NCBI RefSeq assembly: GCF_023898315.1
Contig: NC_064618.1
Coordinates: 183,759,548 to 183,823,547, forward strand
Length of the DNA: 64,000 bases
Direction: 5' to 3'
DNA from: Schistocerca nitens
Lineage: Eukaryota; Arthropoda; Insecta; Orthoptera; Acrididae
Each line of letters opens with the position of its first letter. The stretch's first letter is position 1. Below are positions 1-12,462 of the stretch, one piece after another. Both the position numbers and the translations under genes were made by a program. The notes beneath the pieces were generated by a model. The model did no database searches. It had not been told where the DNA came from and saw only the letters and a program-made list of their open reading frames with translations.

Positions 1-1667
1 ATTACCACACAAATATCAACATGTCAATGTCGCAGAGCGCAGCAGCTTGTGACCACCAGAGTACAGGAAAATGGTTAGTTAATTATAGTCAAGTTTATAA
101 TTGAATATTGCTGTTGTTATTTTGAGTGATAGTTACTGAATGACCAGTTCATTTATTACAACCTTGAGGGTTTCAGAATTTCGTATTTTCGTCCATAAAA
201 ACATAAAAAGAAGCCAACTGTACAAAATACGATTTTGAAATCGGATACATATTTTTGTATAAATCTTGCTTCTACAATCACAAAAAATCGCGTGAAACCA
301 TTAAAGCTTTTCCTTCGTACAGAAAAATTCAGTACTACAAATTTTGAAGGCATTCTTGACTAACATAAACTCATCAGTCCAGTCTCAAAGGTAAATAAAG
401 CTCACATCCGTTACAACGTGTATTTAAAGGAAATCTGATTTCCAACCTCGTAGCGGCGTTATTAGCGCAACTATAATGTGACTGGCACGAAATCTGAACG
501 GACATCGTCTTGCAGATGTGTAAATACACTTACTAATTGCCTTTTATGAACGCCTGAACAAATTATTCATTGTGTTACTTGCATTAAACTAGCTGTCTTC
601 TACTTGCAGTTGAACTAATAGAAAGTAGCAGAAGTTGAAAATACCGCTTCAGCTGTAAGTTACTTTATTTTCAAAGGGTCCGTTTCGGACTGTTATAAAC
701 CCATCCTCAGGTGTCGTAGCTGTGCTGTGGTCCCTGAGCGCCGCGTGTACCTGGCGCGGTGTGCTGCCTATGAGCGCAGAACTGGCGCTAAACAGCACAT
801 GCTAATGGCTTTTATTTTCAGTATATAATACCTCCATCCAAGCTGTATGGGTTCAGATGGTTCACAGTGTTTCATATGAGGACTGACTGTAGCTTAATCT
901 ATACAGTCTGCAAAGGAAACACTTCAAATTGTAATTTTCAGAATACTCGGTATGTCTCGAGAGCCATTACTCTCCGAGCATTCGATCACGGCTTGAGAAA
1001 TGAAAGAGTAGTGTTGTGGCTTAAGCTGGTTTTTGATTCCACTTCTGCCATATAAAACGAACAGAAAGTTGAGTTCAATTCTTTAAAATGATACCTACTG
1101 TGATGTATCATTCACTGTATGTAGTGTCACTGCACCAAAGTTTCATATGCCTGTGAAAAAGTGATAGTCAGTACCATTTTCTCTGCCCTCTCGTAATGTT
1201 AATAGTGTTTTGTTGTTGTTACGACACTAATGTCTGCTTAAATAACTCTAGAATAATTCCTTGTATTTCCTAAACTTGAATTGAGTTAAAAACATTCCAC
1301 ATTTATTTATTTATTTATTTATTTTTTTGCTGCAAATAATTTGCACGCCGGAGTTAAGAATGTAAGAGAAATGTCCAAGGAAATGTGATATTATTTATTC
1401 GATGTATATACTGTCGAAAATATAATCTCAGTATCCCTGAGAGAGCAAACACTATCATAAGAAATCGAGAATTTGAGGTAAAGAAAGGTGACGAAGAGCA
1501 AGAGGGGAATAAAGATATGAGAAAATCTAGTCATCTCCTATTACCATGGACTTAAAGAGACAAATATGTTTTGCACATGCAATAAATGACTATTTAATGA
1601 AATAGCAGATCAATACGCAGTGTATTGGTACATTCAGACACGATAAGACTCAGATCCCTTAAGTAAA
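1..1667. other. Intergenic sequence, no gene recognised
   Basis: AT-rich sequence with only short uninformative open frames. It holds an (ATTT)n stretch at about 1303-1325. On the minus strand near 685-715 there is a short motif (CTGAGGATGG followed by CCGAAAC) that resembles the terminal repeats of Penelope-like elements, but no coding remnant accompanies it. Nothing else is supported. Confidence 0.5.
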
Positions 1668-1669
1668 TA

Positions 1670-3091
1670 CACTCCTGGAAATGGAAAAAAGAACACATTG
1701 ACACCGGTGTGTCAGACCCACCATACTTGCTCCGGACACTGCGAGAGGGCTGTACAAGCAATGATCACACGCACGGCACAGCGGACACACCAGGAACCGC
1801 GGTGTTGGCCGTCGAATGGCGCTAGCTGCGCAGCATTTGTGCACCGCCGCCGTCAGTGTCAGCCAGTTTGCCGTGGCATACGGAGTTCCATCGCAGTCTT
1901 TAACACTGGTAGCATGCCGCGACAGCGTGGACGTGAACCGTATGTGCAGTTGAGGGACTTTGAGCGAGGGCGTATAGTGGGCATGCGGGAGGCCGGGTGG
2001 ACGTACCGCCGAATTGCTCAACACGTGGGGCGTGAGGTCTCCACAGTACATCGATGTTGTCGCCAGTGGTCGGCGGAAGGTGCACGTGCCCGTCGACCTG
2101 GGACCGGACCGCAGCGACGCACGGATGCACGCCAAGACCGTAGGATCCTACGCAGTGCCGTAGGGGACCGCACCGCCACTTCCCAGCAAATTAGGGACAC
2201 TGTTGCTCCTGGGGTATCGGCGAGGACCATTCGCAACCGTCTCCATGAAGCTGGGCTACGGTCCCGCACACCGTTAGGCCGTCTTCCGCTCACGCCCCAA
2301 CATCGTGCAGCCCGCCTCCAGTGGTGTCGCGACAGGCGTGAATGGAGGGACGAATGGAGACGTGTCGTCTTCAGCGACGAGAGTCGCTTCTGCCTTGGTG
2401 CCAATGATGGTCGTATGCGTGTTTGGCGCCGTGCAGGTGAGCGCCACAATCAGGACTGCATACGACCGAGGCACACAGGGCCAACACCCGGCATCATGGT
2501 GTGGGGAGCGATCTCCTACACTGGCCGTACACCACTGGTGATCGTCGAGGGGACACTGAATAGTGCACGGTACATCCAAACCGTCATCGAACCCATCGTT
2601 CTACCATTCCTAGACCGGCAAGGGAACTTGCTGTTCCAACAGGACAATGCACGTCCGCATGTATCCCGTGCCACCCAACGTGCTCTAGAAGGTGTAAGTC
2701 AACTACCCTGGCCAGCAAGATCTCCGGATCTGTCCCCCATTGAGCATGTTTGGGACTGGATGAAGCGTCGTCTCACGCGGTCTGCACGTCCAGCACGAAC
2801 GCTGGTCCAACTGAGGCGCCAGGTGGAAATGGCATGGCAAGCCGTTCCACAGGACTACATCCAGCATCTCTACGATCGTCTCCATGGGAGAATAGCAGCC
2901 TGCATTGCTGCGAAAGGTGGATATACACTGTACTAGTGCCGACATTGTGCATGCTCTGTTGCCTGTGTGTATGTGCCTGTGGTTCTGTCAGTGTGATCAT
3001 GTGATGTATCTGACCCCAGGAATGTGTCAATAAAGTTTCCCCTTCCTGGGACAATGAATTCACGGTGTTCTTATTTCAATTTCCAGGAGTG
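1670..3091 (+). mobile_element. Tc1-like DNA transposon, complete copy A
   Basis: A complete 1422-bp element bounded by TA dinucleotides (1668-1669 and 3092-3093), the target duplication expected of the Tc1/mariner superfamily. The terminal inverted repeats are about 28 bp. The left end starts CACTCCTGGAAATGG and the right end finishes with its near-perfect reverse complement. The interior is markedly GC-rich compared with the flanks and carries an uninterrupted 340-codon transposase. Two relatives lie in the window: 56969-58373 (nearly identical, 17 bp shorter in the 5' leader) and the truncated piece at 25037-25297. The near identity between copies and the intact frame suggest recent mobility. 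That activity is an inference. Confidence 0.95.
1914..2936 (+). CDS. Tc1-like DDE transposase, intact
   Basis: This encodes a 340-residue cut-and-paste transposase, the usual length for the Tc1 family. The ATG at 1914 is chosen because it begins MPRQRGREPY just before the first helix-turn-helix. The open frame continues upstream only through non-ATG codons. Two helix-turn-helix regions lie at about residues 13-55 and 68-115, for terminal repeat binding. The catalytic triad is visible: D155 in FSDESRF, D244 in FQQDNARPH and E277 in PDLSPIEHVW. Only 32 residues separate D244 and E277, where canonical Tc1 proteins have 34. The gap falls after the SRATQRALE helix. A GIMVWGAIS block lies between the first two aspartates. 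No stop or frameshift was seen. The enzyme would act in the nucleus on CACTCCTGG ends. No introns are needed. Confidence 0.93.
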   Translation: MPRQRGREPYVQLRDFERGRIVGMREAGWTYRRIAQHVGREVSTVHRCCRQWSAEGARARRPGTGPQRRTDARQDRRILRSAVGDRTATSQQIRDTVAPGVSARTIRNRLHEAGLRSRTPLGRLPLTPQHRAARLQWCRDRREWRDEWRRVVFSDESRFCLGANDGRMRVWRRAGERHNQDCIRPRHTGPTPGIMVWGAISYTGRTPLVIVEGTLNSARYIQTVIEPIVLPFLDRQGNLLFQQDNARPHVSRATQRALEGVSQLPWPARSPDLSPIEHVWDWMKRRLTRSARPARTLVQLRRQVEMAWQAVPQDYIQHLYDRLHGRIAACIAAKGGYTLY

Positions 3092-3093
3092 TA

Positions 3094-4140
3094 TATTCAT
3101 TTGCCTTAATTTGGAACAAACGTTTTAAGAAGTATTATACATTAACCGAAATTACTATTTCGCAGTTTTCATTATTTTTACGGTCATGTATTGCAGTTTT
3201 TTTGTAAACATACCAAAATTTATCATCTAGTTAAATACCAAGGGAAGATCCTTTTTAACCATATTAATCACTTTACAGAAAGAAAATTTATTTTCATTAT
3301 ATTAGTAAACTACAATACAGTAATAATAACGTTTTACCTGAGTGTCATCAACAACGTGATATTTAACACGTAGCCAGCAACAGTGTGTAGCTAAAAAAAT
3401 GAAAATACAAAAAGGGAAATTACAAATACCCAGCAATGTATATAGGCCAAGCTAAGACAGCAACAGACGAGACGCAGGAATTGTCCTCCACAGCACGATG
3501 GCAAAAGATGGTCGACATAATTTTTTATTTTCGTTTTTTATTTACACGTAAAATCCTGTTAAGAAATGGGCGATTACAAAGGTCTTTGTTGTGTTGACTG
3601 AGAAGGAGATTCGAGCCAATGCTTGCCTTAGTGATATTGGTATAATTCGCAAAATTTAACTGAGCCAGTTCTCACACTGTTCTGTTGAATATTCCTAAGT
3701 TATCATACGTTTACTTATTTATTTAGTCCTTTGCTCATATGTAGTACAACGCATACTGGACTTAGCTCTGGTCAGTACAGAGAACAGTTTTCAAGATTGT
3801 ATGTAGTTGCACACATTACAAGTTACAAGGTTACAGATCTATACGTTTATTGTAGTTCAAGTTCTCACTTTGTAAATGGAAGCAGTGGTACTGTAGTTAT
3901 TCCTTAATAAATGTTAACTTTTAATATTTACTATATATTTTATATAATTTGGCAGTTTATTGACTAGCTTCATTCCCATAAGGTATGTACATTTCTGATA
4001 CAAACTTCAATTGACTGGAAGTAAATGCAAGTTAACTCTTAATGTAGTGTTCTGTTTATTTGTGTCACAGTTTTTACTAATACCTTTTTCTGAGGTACCA
4101 GTCTTCTGACTACTTTGGTGCGACCTACCACGAATTCACC
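3094..4140. other. Intergenic AT-rich sequence
   Basis: No gene, RNA or clear element end is supported. The right part (about 3720-4140) may be the 3' untranslated tail of the minus-strand LINE that follows, but I see no diagnostic motif. Confidence 0.4.
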
Positions 4141-4142
4141 TC

Positions 4143-5868
4143 CTATAACACCTTTTCCATCTCAGAGTAGTAACTACACTTATTAATATCCTTATGTGTG
4201 TCAAGAATGAACAAGCTTGGTTGTGGTTCCACTTTCTCTTTTTTGAATGTCGGTTTCCATGACTGTATCTCTTTTTCTTGTAATAATTCTAATGGCTCTC
4301 TCTCATTTTCTGAAAGTCCCCATAGCTGCCAGTGAATCTCCCCATGTTTTATGTGTGCACTGAATTGTGTATAGCAGGCATGCATTAGTGCCTGTGTATT
4401 TATGGATCCTTTCAGAGGCCTTAAATGATAGCAGCCTGTACTCAGCTAGGAACCAGTGTGTTCAGTATGTTTATCCCATTTAAGATCAGTTTGAGCCCTA
4501 ATGACAGGAAATTTAGTTGCCTTTTTATTCATAGTTGATTTATGGTTGGTAGTGATATCTGGATAATGTTCTTTTGTTATTTGTGGAAATTTAATGCTAC
4601 GGTTTTCCTGTTGTTTATTACTAGTTACATTGCTGGTTATTTACTTAGTTGATTTGTAATGGAGTTTACCCTGTGTAGCATTTCATCATTTATTGCTACT
4701 TTACCTGATAGTGTTGTGTCATGAGCAAACACAGTTATTTTGTGAAATTCAACCTCCCAATCCATATCAATGAAATATAGTGTGTTAGGGGTGTAGTGAC
4801 AGGTAGTGTGATCATTGGTGCCTTAACATGTATCCACTACACTGTGCCAATTTCTCTTTTAATGCATCAAACAATCTTCCTGCAAACACAATTTACTATC
4901 AGGTGTTTTATGAATGGTTGTAACTGAGCCACGAAGTGGACTATTGCTTGTAATAGCTATAATTATTACTCTGAAAATGAAGTCAATACCAATGTAATAT
5001 CTGCACTCATACTCATATGACCTGGTATATCAGAAAAAAAGTCCCATTATGTAACCTTGAGGTACCCCATATGTGATCGGGCGTTTCTCTCATAGGTATT
5101 CTGAGACTATTTGTGCTTTTTCATCGACATGCCTAATATATACTTTTTAATTGTGGTCACGGTCAATGTCCAGAGCGCTGTTACTAGTCAACAGCAGAAA
5201 TATCTGCACTAATACTCCTAACGCCCTGTATATCAGGAAACGAATAAGTCTTTTACATACACTTGAGATACACCATATGAGATCTGATGTTCTTCTGATA
5301 GGTATTCTGAGGCTATTTGTGCTTTTTCGTCAACATGACTAATATACACATTTTACTTGCGATCGCTGAGAAATGAATGAAGAAAATCATTCGACAATCG
5401 CTGAATCCCATAATACTCGAGCTTGTATAGAATAGTTATGTGGTCTACCATGTCAAAAGCTTTATGTAAGTCTAAAAATATAAATACTGTTGCTTTTTAC
5501 CATGAAAGCCATTCAGAAAATGTTTATGCGCCCATACATTGCTGTTGCATTTGATTTCTTACTTCAGAAACCACGTTGAGTACTGGCTTATGCTTATAAA
5601 CTTATTAACTTGTTGTACATAATTTTGTTCAATACTTTTGAAAAGTAGGATATTTTTGTCAGAAGGCAGTAGTTTATCACTTTGTCTTTGTCACCAGCTT
5701 TGAATATAGGAATAACTTTTGATATTTTTAGCTGATCAGGAAAGATACCTGTCTCTAATGAGGAGTAGGATATGTCAGTCTCATTAGTAGAGAGTATGGA
5801 CTGAGAGTAAACAGAAGAAACGGGAAAGCAGTGTGGAGTAACAGAAATGGTACTAGTGAGAAACTTCA
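4143..5868 (-). pseudogene. Decayed jockey/CR1-like LINE reverse transcriptase
   Basis: A minus-strand remnant of a non-LTR retrotransposon ORF2. Reading from 5868 leftward, the pieces appear in the right order. FPDQLKISKVIPIFK and KVLNKIMYNK belong to the N-terminal reverse transcriptase region. LDLHKAFDMVDH (about 5480) is catalytic motif A. A damaged motif B follows. FAHDTTLSGK (about 4725) is motif C, with the first of its two aspartates changed to histidine. YTQFSAHIKHGEI and LFILDTHK (4150-4370) belong to the C-terminal tail. Stops and frameshifts are frequent, so no product is expected. The clade (jockey versus CR1/L2) cannot be settled by eye. A diverged tandem duplication near 4997-5345 interrupts the region around motif B. 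Confidence 0.75.
4997..5345 (-). repeat. Diverged ~203-bp tandem duplication inside LINE remnant
   Basis: Two similar blocks start at about 4997 and 5200. Both contain ATATCTGCAC, then a TATATCAG motif, then a GAGGTACCCCATATG-like or GAGATACACCATATG-like segment, and both end in TTTGTGCTTTTTCxTC. The duplicated unit carries the region around reverse transcriptase motif B. The divergence indicates that the duplication is old. Confidence 0.6.
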
Positions 5869-5959
5869 TTTAACTACTTGTCATCAATTCTGATGTTAAG
5901 TGAAGGATTTCTGGTATCAGAGAAGTGAAATAGCTCATGAAGAATGAGCAAGGAGAACC

Positions 5960-6665
5960 CGAAAATCACACTAAGAAAAGCGATGGGCTCACTCTGGTCA
6001 GAAAGAAATCTACTAGTATAAAACATCGACCCTAATTTTGGGCTGGCTCTGAGCACTATGGGACTTAACATCTATGGTCATCAGTCCCCTAGAACTTAGA
6101 ACTACTTAAACCTAACTAACCTAAGGACAGCACACAACACCCAGTCATCACGAGGCAGAGAAAATCCCTGACCCCGCCGGGAATCGAACCCGGGGACCCG
6201 GGCGTGGAAAGCGAGAACGCTACCGCACGGCCACGAGATGCGGACCTAATTTTGGGGAAAATTTATGAGAATATACCTTTGGAGCACAGTATTATATAGA
6301 AGTGATTCATAGAGTGTGGGAAAATCCGTACAGAATAGAATCCAAGCATTTGAAATTTGGTGCTGTAGAAATATATTGAAAATTATGTGGGCTTATGGGA
6401 TAACAAATGTGGATGGGCTATGCAGAATCTGCGGGAAAATGAACATGTGGAGGTCACTGTATGAAGAAGGTAGAGGACGTCAGAACATTTTCTAAGACAT
6501 CGGGGAACAACTTCCGGAATACTAGAGGGAGCTGTAGAGGGTAAAAAGTGTAGGGTAAGTCAGAGATTGTCAGATATCCAACAAATGATCTAAGAAGTTG
6601 GTTGCAAATGCTGCTCTGAGGTAAAGTGGCTGTCCTAGGCAGCTCAAATAGGACAGAAAACTGAT
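5960..6665 (+). pseudogene. RTE-type LINE 3' fragment split by a SINE
   Basis: The C-terminal tail of an RTE ORF2 on the plus strand. It can be followed by comparison with the better copy at 62890-63370. The block with AAGAAATCTACTAGTATAAA, the WSTVLY-like and VGKSVQNRIQAFEIWCCRN-like regions and a decayed GH-LR / RG / AW tail are recognisable. It is interrupted at 6043-6244 by a tRNA-derived SINE with a 12-bp target duplication. Stops and indels are present. It is a 5'-truncated dead copy. Confidence 0.72.
6043..6244 (-). mobile_element. tRNA-derived SINE (family A), copy 1
   Basis: A reverse-oriented SINE of about 200 bp. The tRNA-like head is at the right and contains the reverse complement of a B box (GGGAATCGAACCC). 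The body reads GGCTCTGAGCACTATGGGAC, then CTTAGAACTACTTAAACC. It is flanked by perfect 12-bp direct repeats CCTAATTTTGGG at 6031-6042 and 6245-6256. It sits inside an RTE remnant. Pol III transcription with LINE-borne mobilisation is the family norm. Confidence 0.9.
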
Positions 6666-8298
6666 GACACAAAACACACCATTTATTTTACATTTTATTT
6701 TTAATAATACTTAAAGTTAAACTTCAGTCGTCGTTTCATCACCTATAAGGGAAAAAACACTGTTTGAGTTTTTTCTTCTTACGTATCACCAGGGGAATGT
6801 AGCAAACATATTTTAAATGTATATAGATTTTAAATGGAAATTGCTTATTAAATGCTTTATTTGAGGGCAGAATATTTCTTTCTGAAGCTGAGTATCATAC
6901 ATTTCGATGGTGTCATTACATATTTTCCTCCCCATAAGATCAATAGCCTTGTTTCAAGCAAATTTCCTGTTTTATTCACGTCACTACCAATTTGCTACAG
7001 TAAATTTCTTATGCTTTTACATGGTAAGTATGATATCAAAACTGTAACATAACGTAACTGTATAAAAACGTAAGAAGAGATATTTGCAGCGATCGCATGA
7101 TCTAAAATGTTAAATTACTCGCAAGGCAGTCACTAATTCTTTTAATAATCAAAACGGAATCACAAATATGATAGTTTTAGCAGATCTGGTGAATGGAATT
7201 AGCATCACACCTATCACAATATATGGTTCAAAAAGCAATAAATTCAAGACAAAAGTTAGAAACAGTAGACAGGAAACGTTTAATATAAAAATTGAGGGAA
7301 GGTACGATGAGGGAAGCTGAAACGAAATGAAATAATTGTTACTTTAAAAAGAAAAATCACAACGGACTGTTGTTAGCAGCAGGAAAAGAGGAAACGGGAA
7401 GCATTGGAAAAGTGGTACTATAGAAGTGTGTTAATAATATAATGAACAAATAATGTACAGAATGAAGTGGTGCTGTGAAGAATATATGAGAAAAATCTTC
7501 AGCAGAAGAACGTATAGGTTAGTGAAAATTTGTGGAGACATTGAAGAATATTTCATTGGACGCTGGAAGTAATACAAGTAGGAAAAGATGGAGAAATGTG
7601 GAATATATAAACTGATTAGCAATGTTACTAGTCCTGTCGCCATGCATGTAATGATTAGCACAAGACATAAATTAACGCTGACATTACATCAGCAGAAGAA
7701 CTCAGGACTGAAAATAAACCATAGTATATGTAGGAATAACCAGGACTGTCAAAATCAACTTACTGCCGTGGCAGCGAAGATATTGCTGGATAATGCGACC
7801 GTCGTAGCCAGGAACAGAATAAAGACTCCTGTGTTCATTGCTTCCTCTAGCAAGACGACGCACCTGGACGCAAAGGAAATATGTTTCATTAGCTCATTGT
7901 CATAATTCAAAATTATTTGTTTTGTAGTTGACTAACATTTATAAGAACTCATACAGTGCATACTTCACATTAATGGCAGTAGGAACAAAACAAATGAGAG
8001 TGATCAATCTTAACATTTAGTTCACAATTTGATCAAGATATACTGTAGTTTTGTTAGATCAAACTTCATTAAGGCTACAAAAATCATAATAGTGTAATGA
8101 TATTGTTCTTACATGACTGAGACAAGTTGCAATTAGTCTCACACATTGCAGTGTTTGAACTCAACAGTGAAATTCAATGGTGAATTCTATTTTAAGTTTT
8201 AAGAATATGAGGCTCTAGGCAGAAAATGTAAATGGATAGAAAATGTGAACTATAAATTCTAGGACTTTGTGGGTTATTGGAAAGCGTTACTGTGTAAC
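6666..8298. other. Intergenic AT-rich sequence
   Basis: No recognisable gene. A plus-strand open frame at 7588-7905 has no family features I recognise. Parts of 7180-7600 are purine-rich and faintly resemble the RTE coding strand, but no motif was strong enough to call. Confidence 0.4.
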
Positions 8299-8299
8299 T

Positions 8300-10030
8300 G
8301 GAGAATACGTCTGACAGAAGCTAATAGTCTATGTTGTCCCGTTTCCTTGTCATTGCTTTCCATATGTTCCATTCCTCGCTCAGCTTCCGGAGAATCTCCT
8401 CATTCCTTACCTTATCAGTCAAAGAAATTCTTAACATTCTTCTGTAGCACCACATTCCAAATGATTCCATTCTCTTCTTTTCGTTTTCCCACAGTCCATA
8501 TCTCACTTCCATGCAGTGTTATTCTCCAAAAGTACATTCTCAGAAATTACTTCCTGAGATTAAGGCCTAATTTGGATACTAGTAGACTTCTCTTGACAAG
8601 GAATGCCATTTGGCCAGTGCTAGTCTGTTTTTATGTCCTCCCTGCTCCGTCCGAAACGGCTTATTTTGTTGATAATGTAGCAGAAACCCTTCACCTATTC
8701 TAGATCACCAATTATGATGTGAACTTTCTCGCTGTTCTCATTTCAGCTATTTCTCAATATTTTCTTTATTCGATTTACTCTCTATCCACATTCCCAATTC
8801 ATTATGGAGTTCAACCGATTCAGCAGATTCAGTAAATCTTCTTCACTTTCACTCAGGATATCAACGTCATCAGCGAATGTTATCATTGATATCCTTTCAC
8901 TTTGAATATTAATCCTACCCTTGAATTTTTGTAGCCGTCACTGTTCGGTCGATGTCAGACTGAACAGTAGTAGCTAAAGACAACATCCCTGTTTTACACC
9001 CTTTTTAATCCGAGCAGTTCTTTCTTTGTCTTCCACTCTTATTTTTCCCTGTTGGTTCTTGTACACATCGTATATTACCAATCTTTCTCTATAGCTTAGC
9101 CCTATTTTTCTCAGAATATCGAACATCTTGCATCTTTTGACATTGTGCACCGCTTTTTCCAGACCGAAAACTCTATGAAGTAGCTTGTTCTTTATTTACT
9201 GTTGCTTCCATTATCAACCGCAATTCAGAACTGCCTCTCTGAAACCTTTAACTTTCTTAAAACCAAGCAGACAACATCTTCAGTTTACTTTTCCATTCTT
9301 CTGTATATTATCCTTGTCAGAATCTTGGATACATGAGCCGTTCAGTTAATAGTGCGATAATTTTCACACTTGTCGGCTCTTGATATCTTCCGGAAGTCAG
9401 ATGGTATATCGCCAGACTCAAAGACTCTACAAACCAACAAGGATAGTCGTTTTTTGCCACTTCCCGCAATTATTTTGGATATTCTGATGTAGTATCTGTT
9501 CCCTCTGTCTTATTCTATCTTACGTCTTCCAAATCTCTTTCAAATTCTGCTTCTAGTACTGTATCATCTATATCTCATATACCGACTCCTGTCTCTTTTT
9601 CTATCATGTCAGTCTTTTTCTATCATGTCGGTATTCTTCTCATAGACGCCTTCAATGCATTCTTTCACTAACAGATCTCGCCTCTGCATTTAACAGTGGA
9701 ATTCCCATTGCACTCTTAATGTTATTAGCCTTGCTTTTAATTTCACAGAATGTCGCTTTGGCTTTCCTTTTCTTCGCGTTTCTCACGCAGCCATTTCACC
9801 TTATCTTCCCTGCTCCTGAGCATGCCTTACAGTATAATAACTTTATCATGATGTAATCAAACTGACATATTCCCGTATCTCCCGACCTAATCCACATATA
9901 CCTTCACCTCTTGTAAATCTTGAACATTCTGTATCAGTACCTGGATTTTATTACAAAACTCAATTACTCCTTCGTCTGTCATTCCTAAGACCAAGCCCAT
10001 ATTCTCACATAACCCTTTCTTCTACAACTC
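8300..10030 (-). pseudogene. Decayed RTE-type LINE, minus strand
   Basis: The complement of this stretch follows the RTE ORF2 order seen in the copies at 60511-63418 and 36520-39955. The C-terminal EAFEMWCYRRMLRI-like region is at about 8420-8500, read as ESFGMWCYRRMLRISLTDK. The DDxDIL region near 8860, a motif A-like segment near 9150, the NYRTI-like segment near 9350 and the endonuclease end near 9960 follow. Frames are broken throughout. The element is 5'-truncated and inactive. Confidence 0.72.
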
Positions 10031-10034
10031 AGTA

Positions 10035-12460
10035 TTTTACCAACGATTAAATGAAGCAGACGGTCACAGCCCTGTATGTTGGTGGCAATTAAAAGGGAGA
10101 AAGCCGTCCGTCTCTTGCTCTTTCTACCTCCCACTCATCAACGAGAGTACTTTGACATTTTTACCACATTTGTGCCTAGTCACAAAGGGCAGCGTATGGT
10201 GGAAGGACTCCAGGAGGGGGCTTTTTTTTAGGAAGTGCGTCAACACTGCATGATATGCAGATTTGGCTTAATAATAGTACTAACTGTTTTGCAAAAGGCA
10301 GTGTGGCCAAGAAGGCTGTATACAATTTCTTACCTGTGCGTTTGGCCAATTTCAGCTGTGGTGCGTTTTCATATGCATATATTAATAACTTAGTAAAGCT
10401 AATGCCAGAAACGCTTATGAACAGAATATACATACATCTCTGCATACTATTATACAACAATACAGGGTAAATTGATTTTCTGGTAGACAGTTGTATAATG
10501 TGAGTAGAAAATATAGCTTTACTGAGATCGTATTTATGTAGTGAGTTATTTTCAGTTTATTAAGTGAATAATTGTTTGCTGTAGCTGTAGTGCGAATCTG
10601 CTCAACAGCTGGAGCTGTCATATATCTACCACACTGAAGAGACTGTCCCATGTGTAAACTGCTGCCAGTATATATATACGATCATTACGATTTCATAGTC
10701 TTCGCTGTCACATTTCACAGCATGTGGAGTAACAAAGGCATTACCACAGCCTCATTCTCCCCACATCTGAGGCGGCCCAGGGGCTTGAAGTGGCTCTTTC
10801 TGCTACAGATGTAGCCCATCTAGGTGTTATAGAATATATGTCAGTATAAATGAAGCAATGCATCACAGGAGATTACAGGCGTAGATCTGAACGTAATCAG
10901 TCCCATTCCAACAGACATAATGACATCCACCTTGCAAGTCTTACTGTGGATGTGTGGTATGTGGCTCCACTCTGTGCAGGCCCCTCTACAAGCACCAGCA
11001 ATTCGTGAATGGAAGAGATGTGTTCTGTATACCAGAAAAAAATTTAATGGTGATAAAAGTGCACTTCTTACTGGTAACTTATTAATTCACCATAAGTGAC
11101 CGTAGCATGATTACACAGCTTTCCAGTAACATGTCAACGACTGACAGATACAAGGTACCACATTTACCTATCCAATCACTTTCCCACAGCATTACACGGG
11201 AGACTGATAACATCACGTCTACAAGTTAAATACTTCTCAGCCATAGTTGGTAGTGAAATATATTACGTGAAAGTTTACTTAACAGCTGCAAATATATATT
11301 GACGAAACAAATTGGAAATAACTGTACTACATCAAAGCGAGCTCAGACAAGTTGCTATGTTTACTCACGTAAGAGAGTTGGTCATAGTACGATGGGAAGT
11401 ATTGTCTATCTGTAAACTGAAAAGTGAGCAGTGTTCGTGGTGAATGAAGGCGCCTTTCCCGGAAGAATGCTGTAACTGATGTACAAGATGACTAAGAGTC
11501 AGTTTCCCGTCTAGCAGTGTAGGACAATGTGCAGTGATATACATATAACTTGTCCACATGCATTTCTTTCGTAGTAGTGACTCCTATAAGAATACCATAT
11601 TGTGTTCATGCACTTTGTTGAAAATAAACACCACATGAGAATTTCTGTGCACTGTGCCGCCAGTGATACGTAAGGAGAGCTGCAGAGGGGTCGGTATTAC
11701 ATTGTTGAACCCCTGTAGTTGTCTCTTATGTAGTCGGATAGGGAAAGTGGGGAGGTACCTGCTCGCTCTTCAGTTTACAGACTTACGAAGGATGGAAAGA
11801 CCACAACCTGAAGACATGCCTTTCCCCACGTATCTCCCCTTCACCAATCATCGCCGCCCGAATTCAATTTAATCTTTATCACGACTCTACTGCAATTAGA
11901 TGTGGTATACTCATTTATTACTTTTTCTTAAACCACTTCATTGAACAATGAACATTAAACTCTAATTTTAATAACCCCCGATATTTTCTTCCCCTGCAGT
12001 TCTAAAGCTGTTAGTTTTAGAGGAAACGGAACAGCACAGTTGTATAGAAAATTTAATGAACTTTAAGTTTGTACTGCGAAATATTTTCGTTAGAAGCCAC
12101 AGTTTACGATTTCTTCAAGAAGTGATTATTTGGATAAAAATAAATTTTTAATATAAAATATCTGTATATTGGAGTAAAAAGTATAGAGTATACGATAATT
12201 TATCTTAGCACCAAACGGAATCCCAATTTATCCTGAATATCTGAGTTGCTGAGCTATGATAGCTTAACAACACTTGCAATATATATAAAGGAAAACGTGG
12301 GGCGAGCAATATACAATACTTGCAACATTTATAAAGAAAACCGTGGGGCACACACAATAGATAATAGTTAGGAGGTGAGCTGTCAATGCGTCAATTATGC
12401 AATGCTTGTAACCCACATTTTTAGTATTCTGTACCTCCGCCGGTAAAAACAAAATCTTTA
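10035..12460. other. Intergenic AT-rich sequence
   Basis: No gene supported. A minus-strand segment at about 10345-10440 lies between an AG and a CAG/GTAAGA donor-like site and could mimic an exon, but its short peptide matches no family I know. No element ends were seen. Confidence 0.4.
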
Positions 12461-12462
12461 TA

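Noticed and set aside
1659..2449. Long minus-strand frames opposite the Tc1 transposase (up to 158 codons)
   Set aside because: They are shadows of the GC-rich transposase frame, recur identically opposite copy B, and have no domain content.
10176..10460. Minus-strand frame with donor-like CAG/GTAAGA and an AG upstream, considered as a receptor exon
   Set aside because: The peptide lacks the conserved chemoreceptor TM5-TM7 residues and its entry phase was not convincing.
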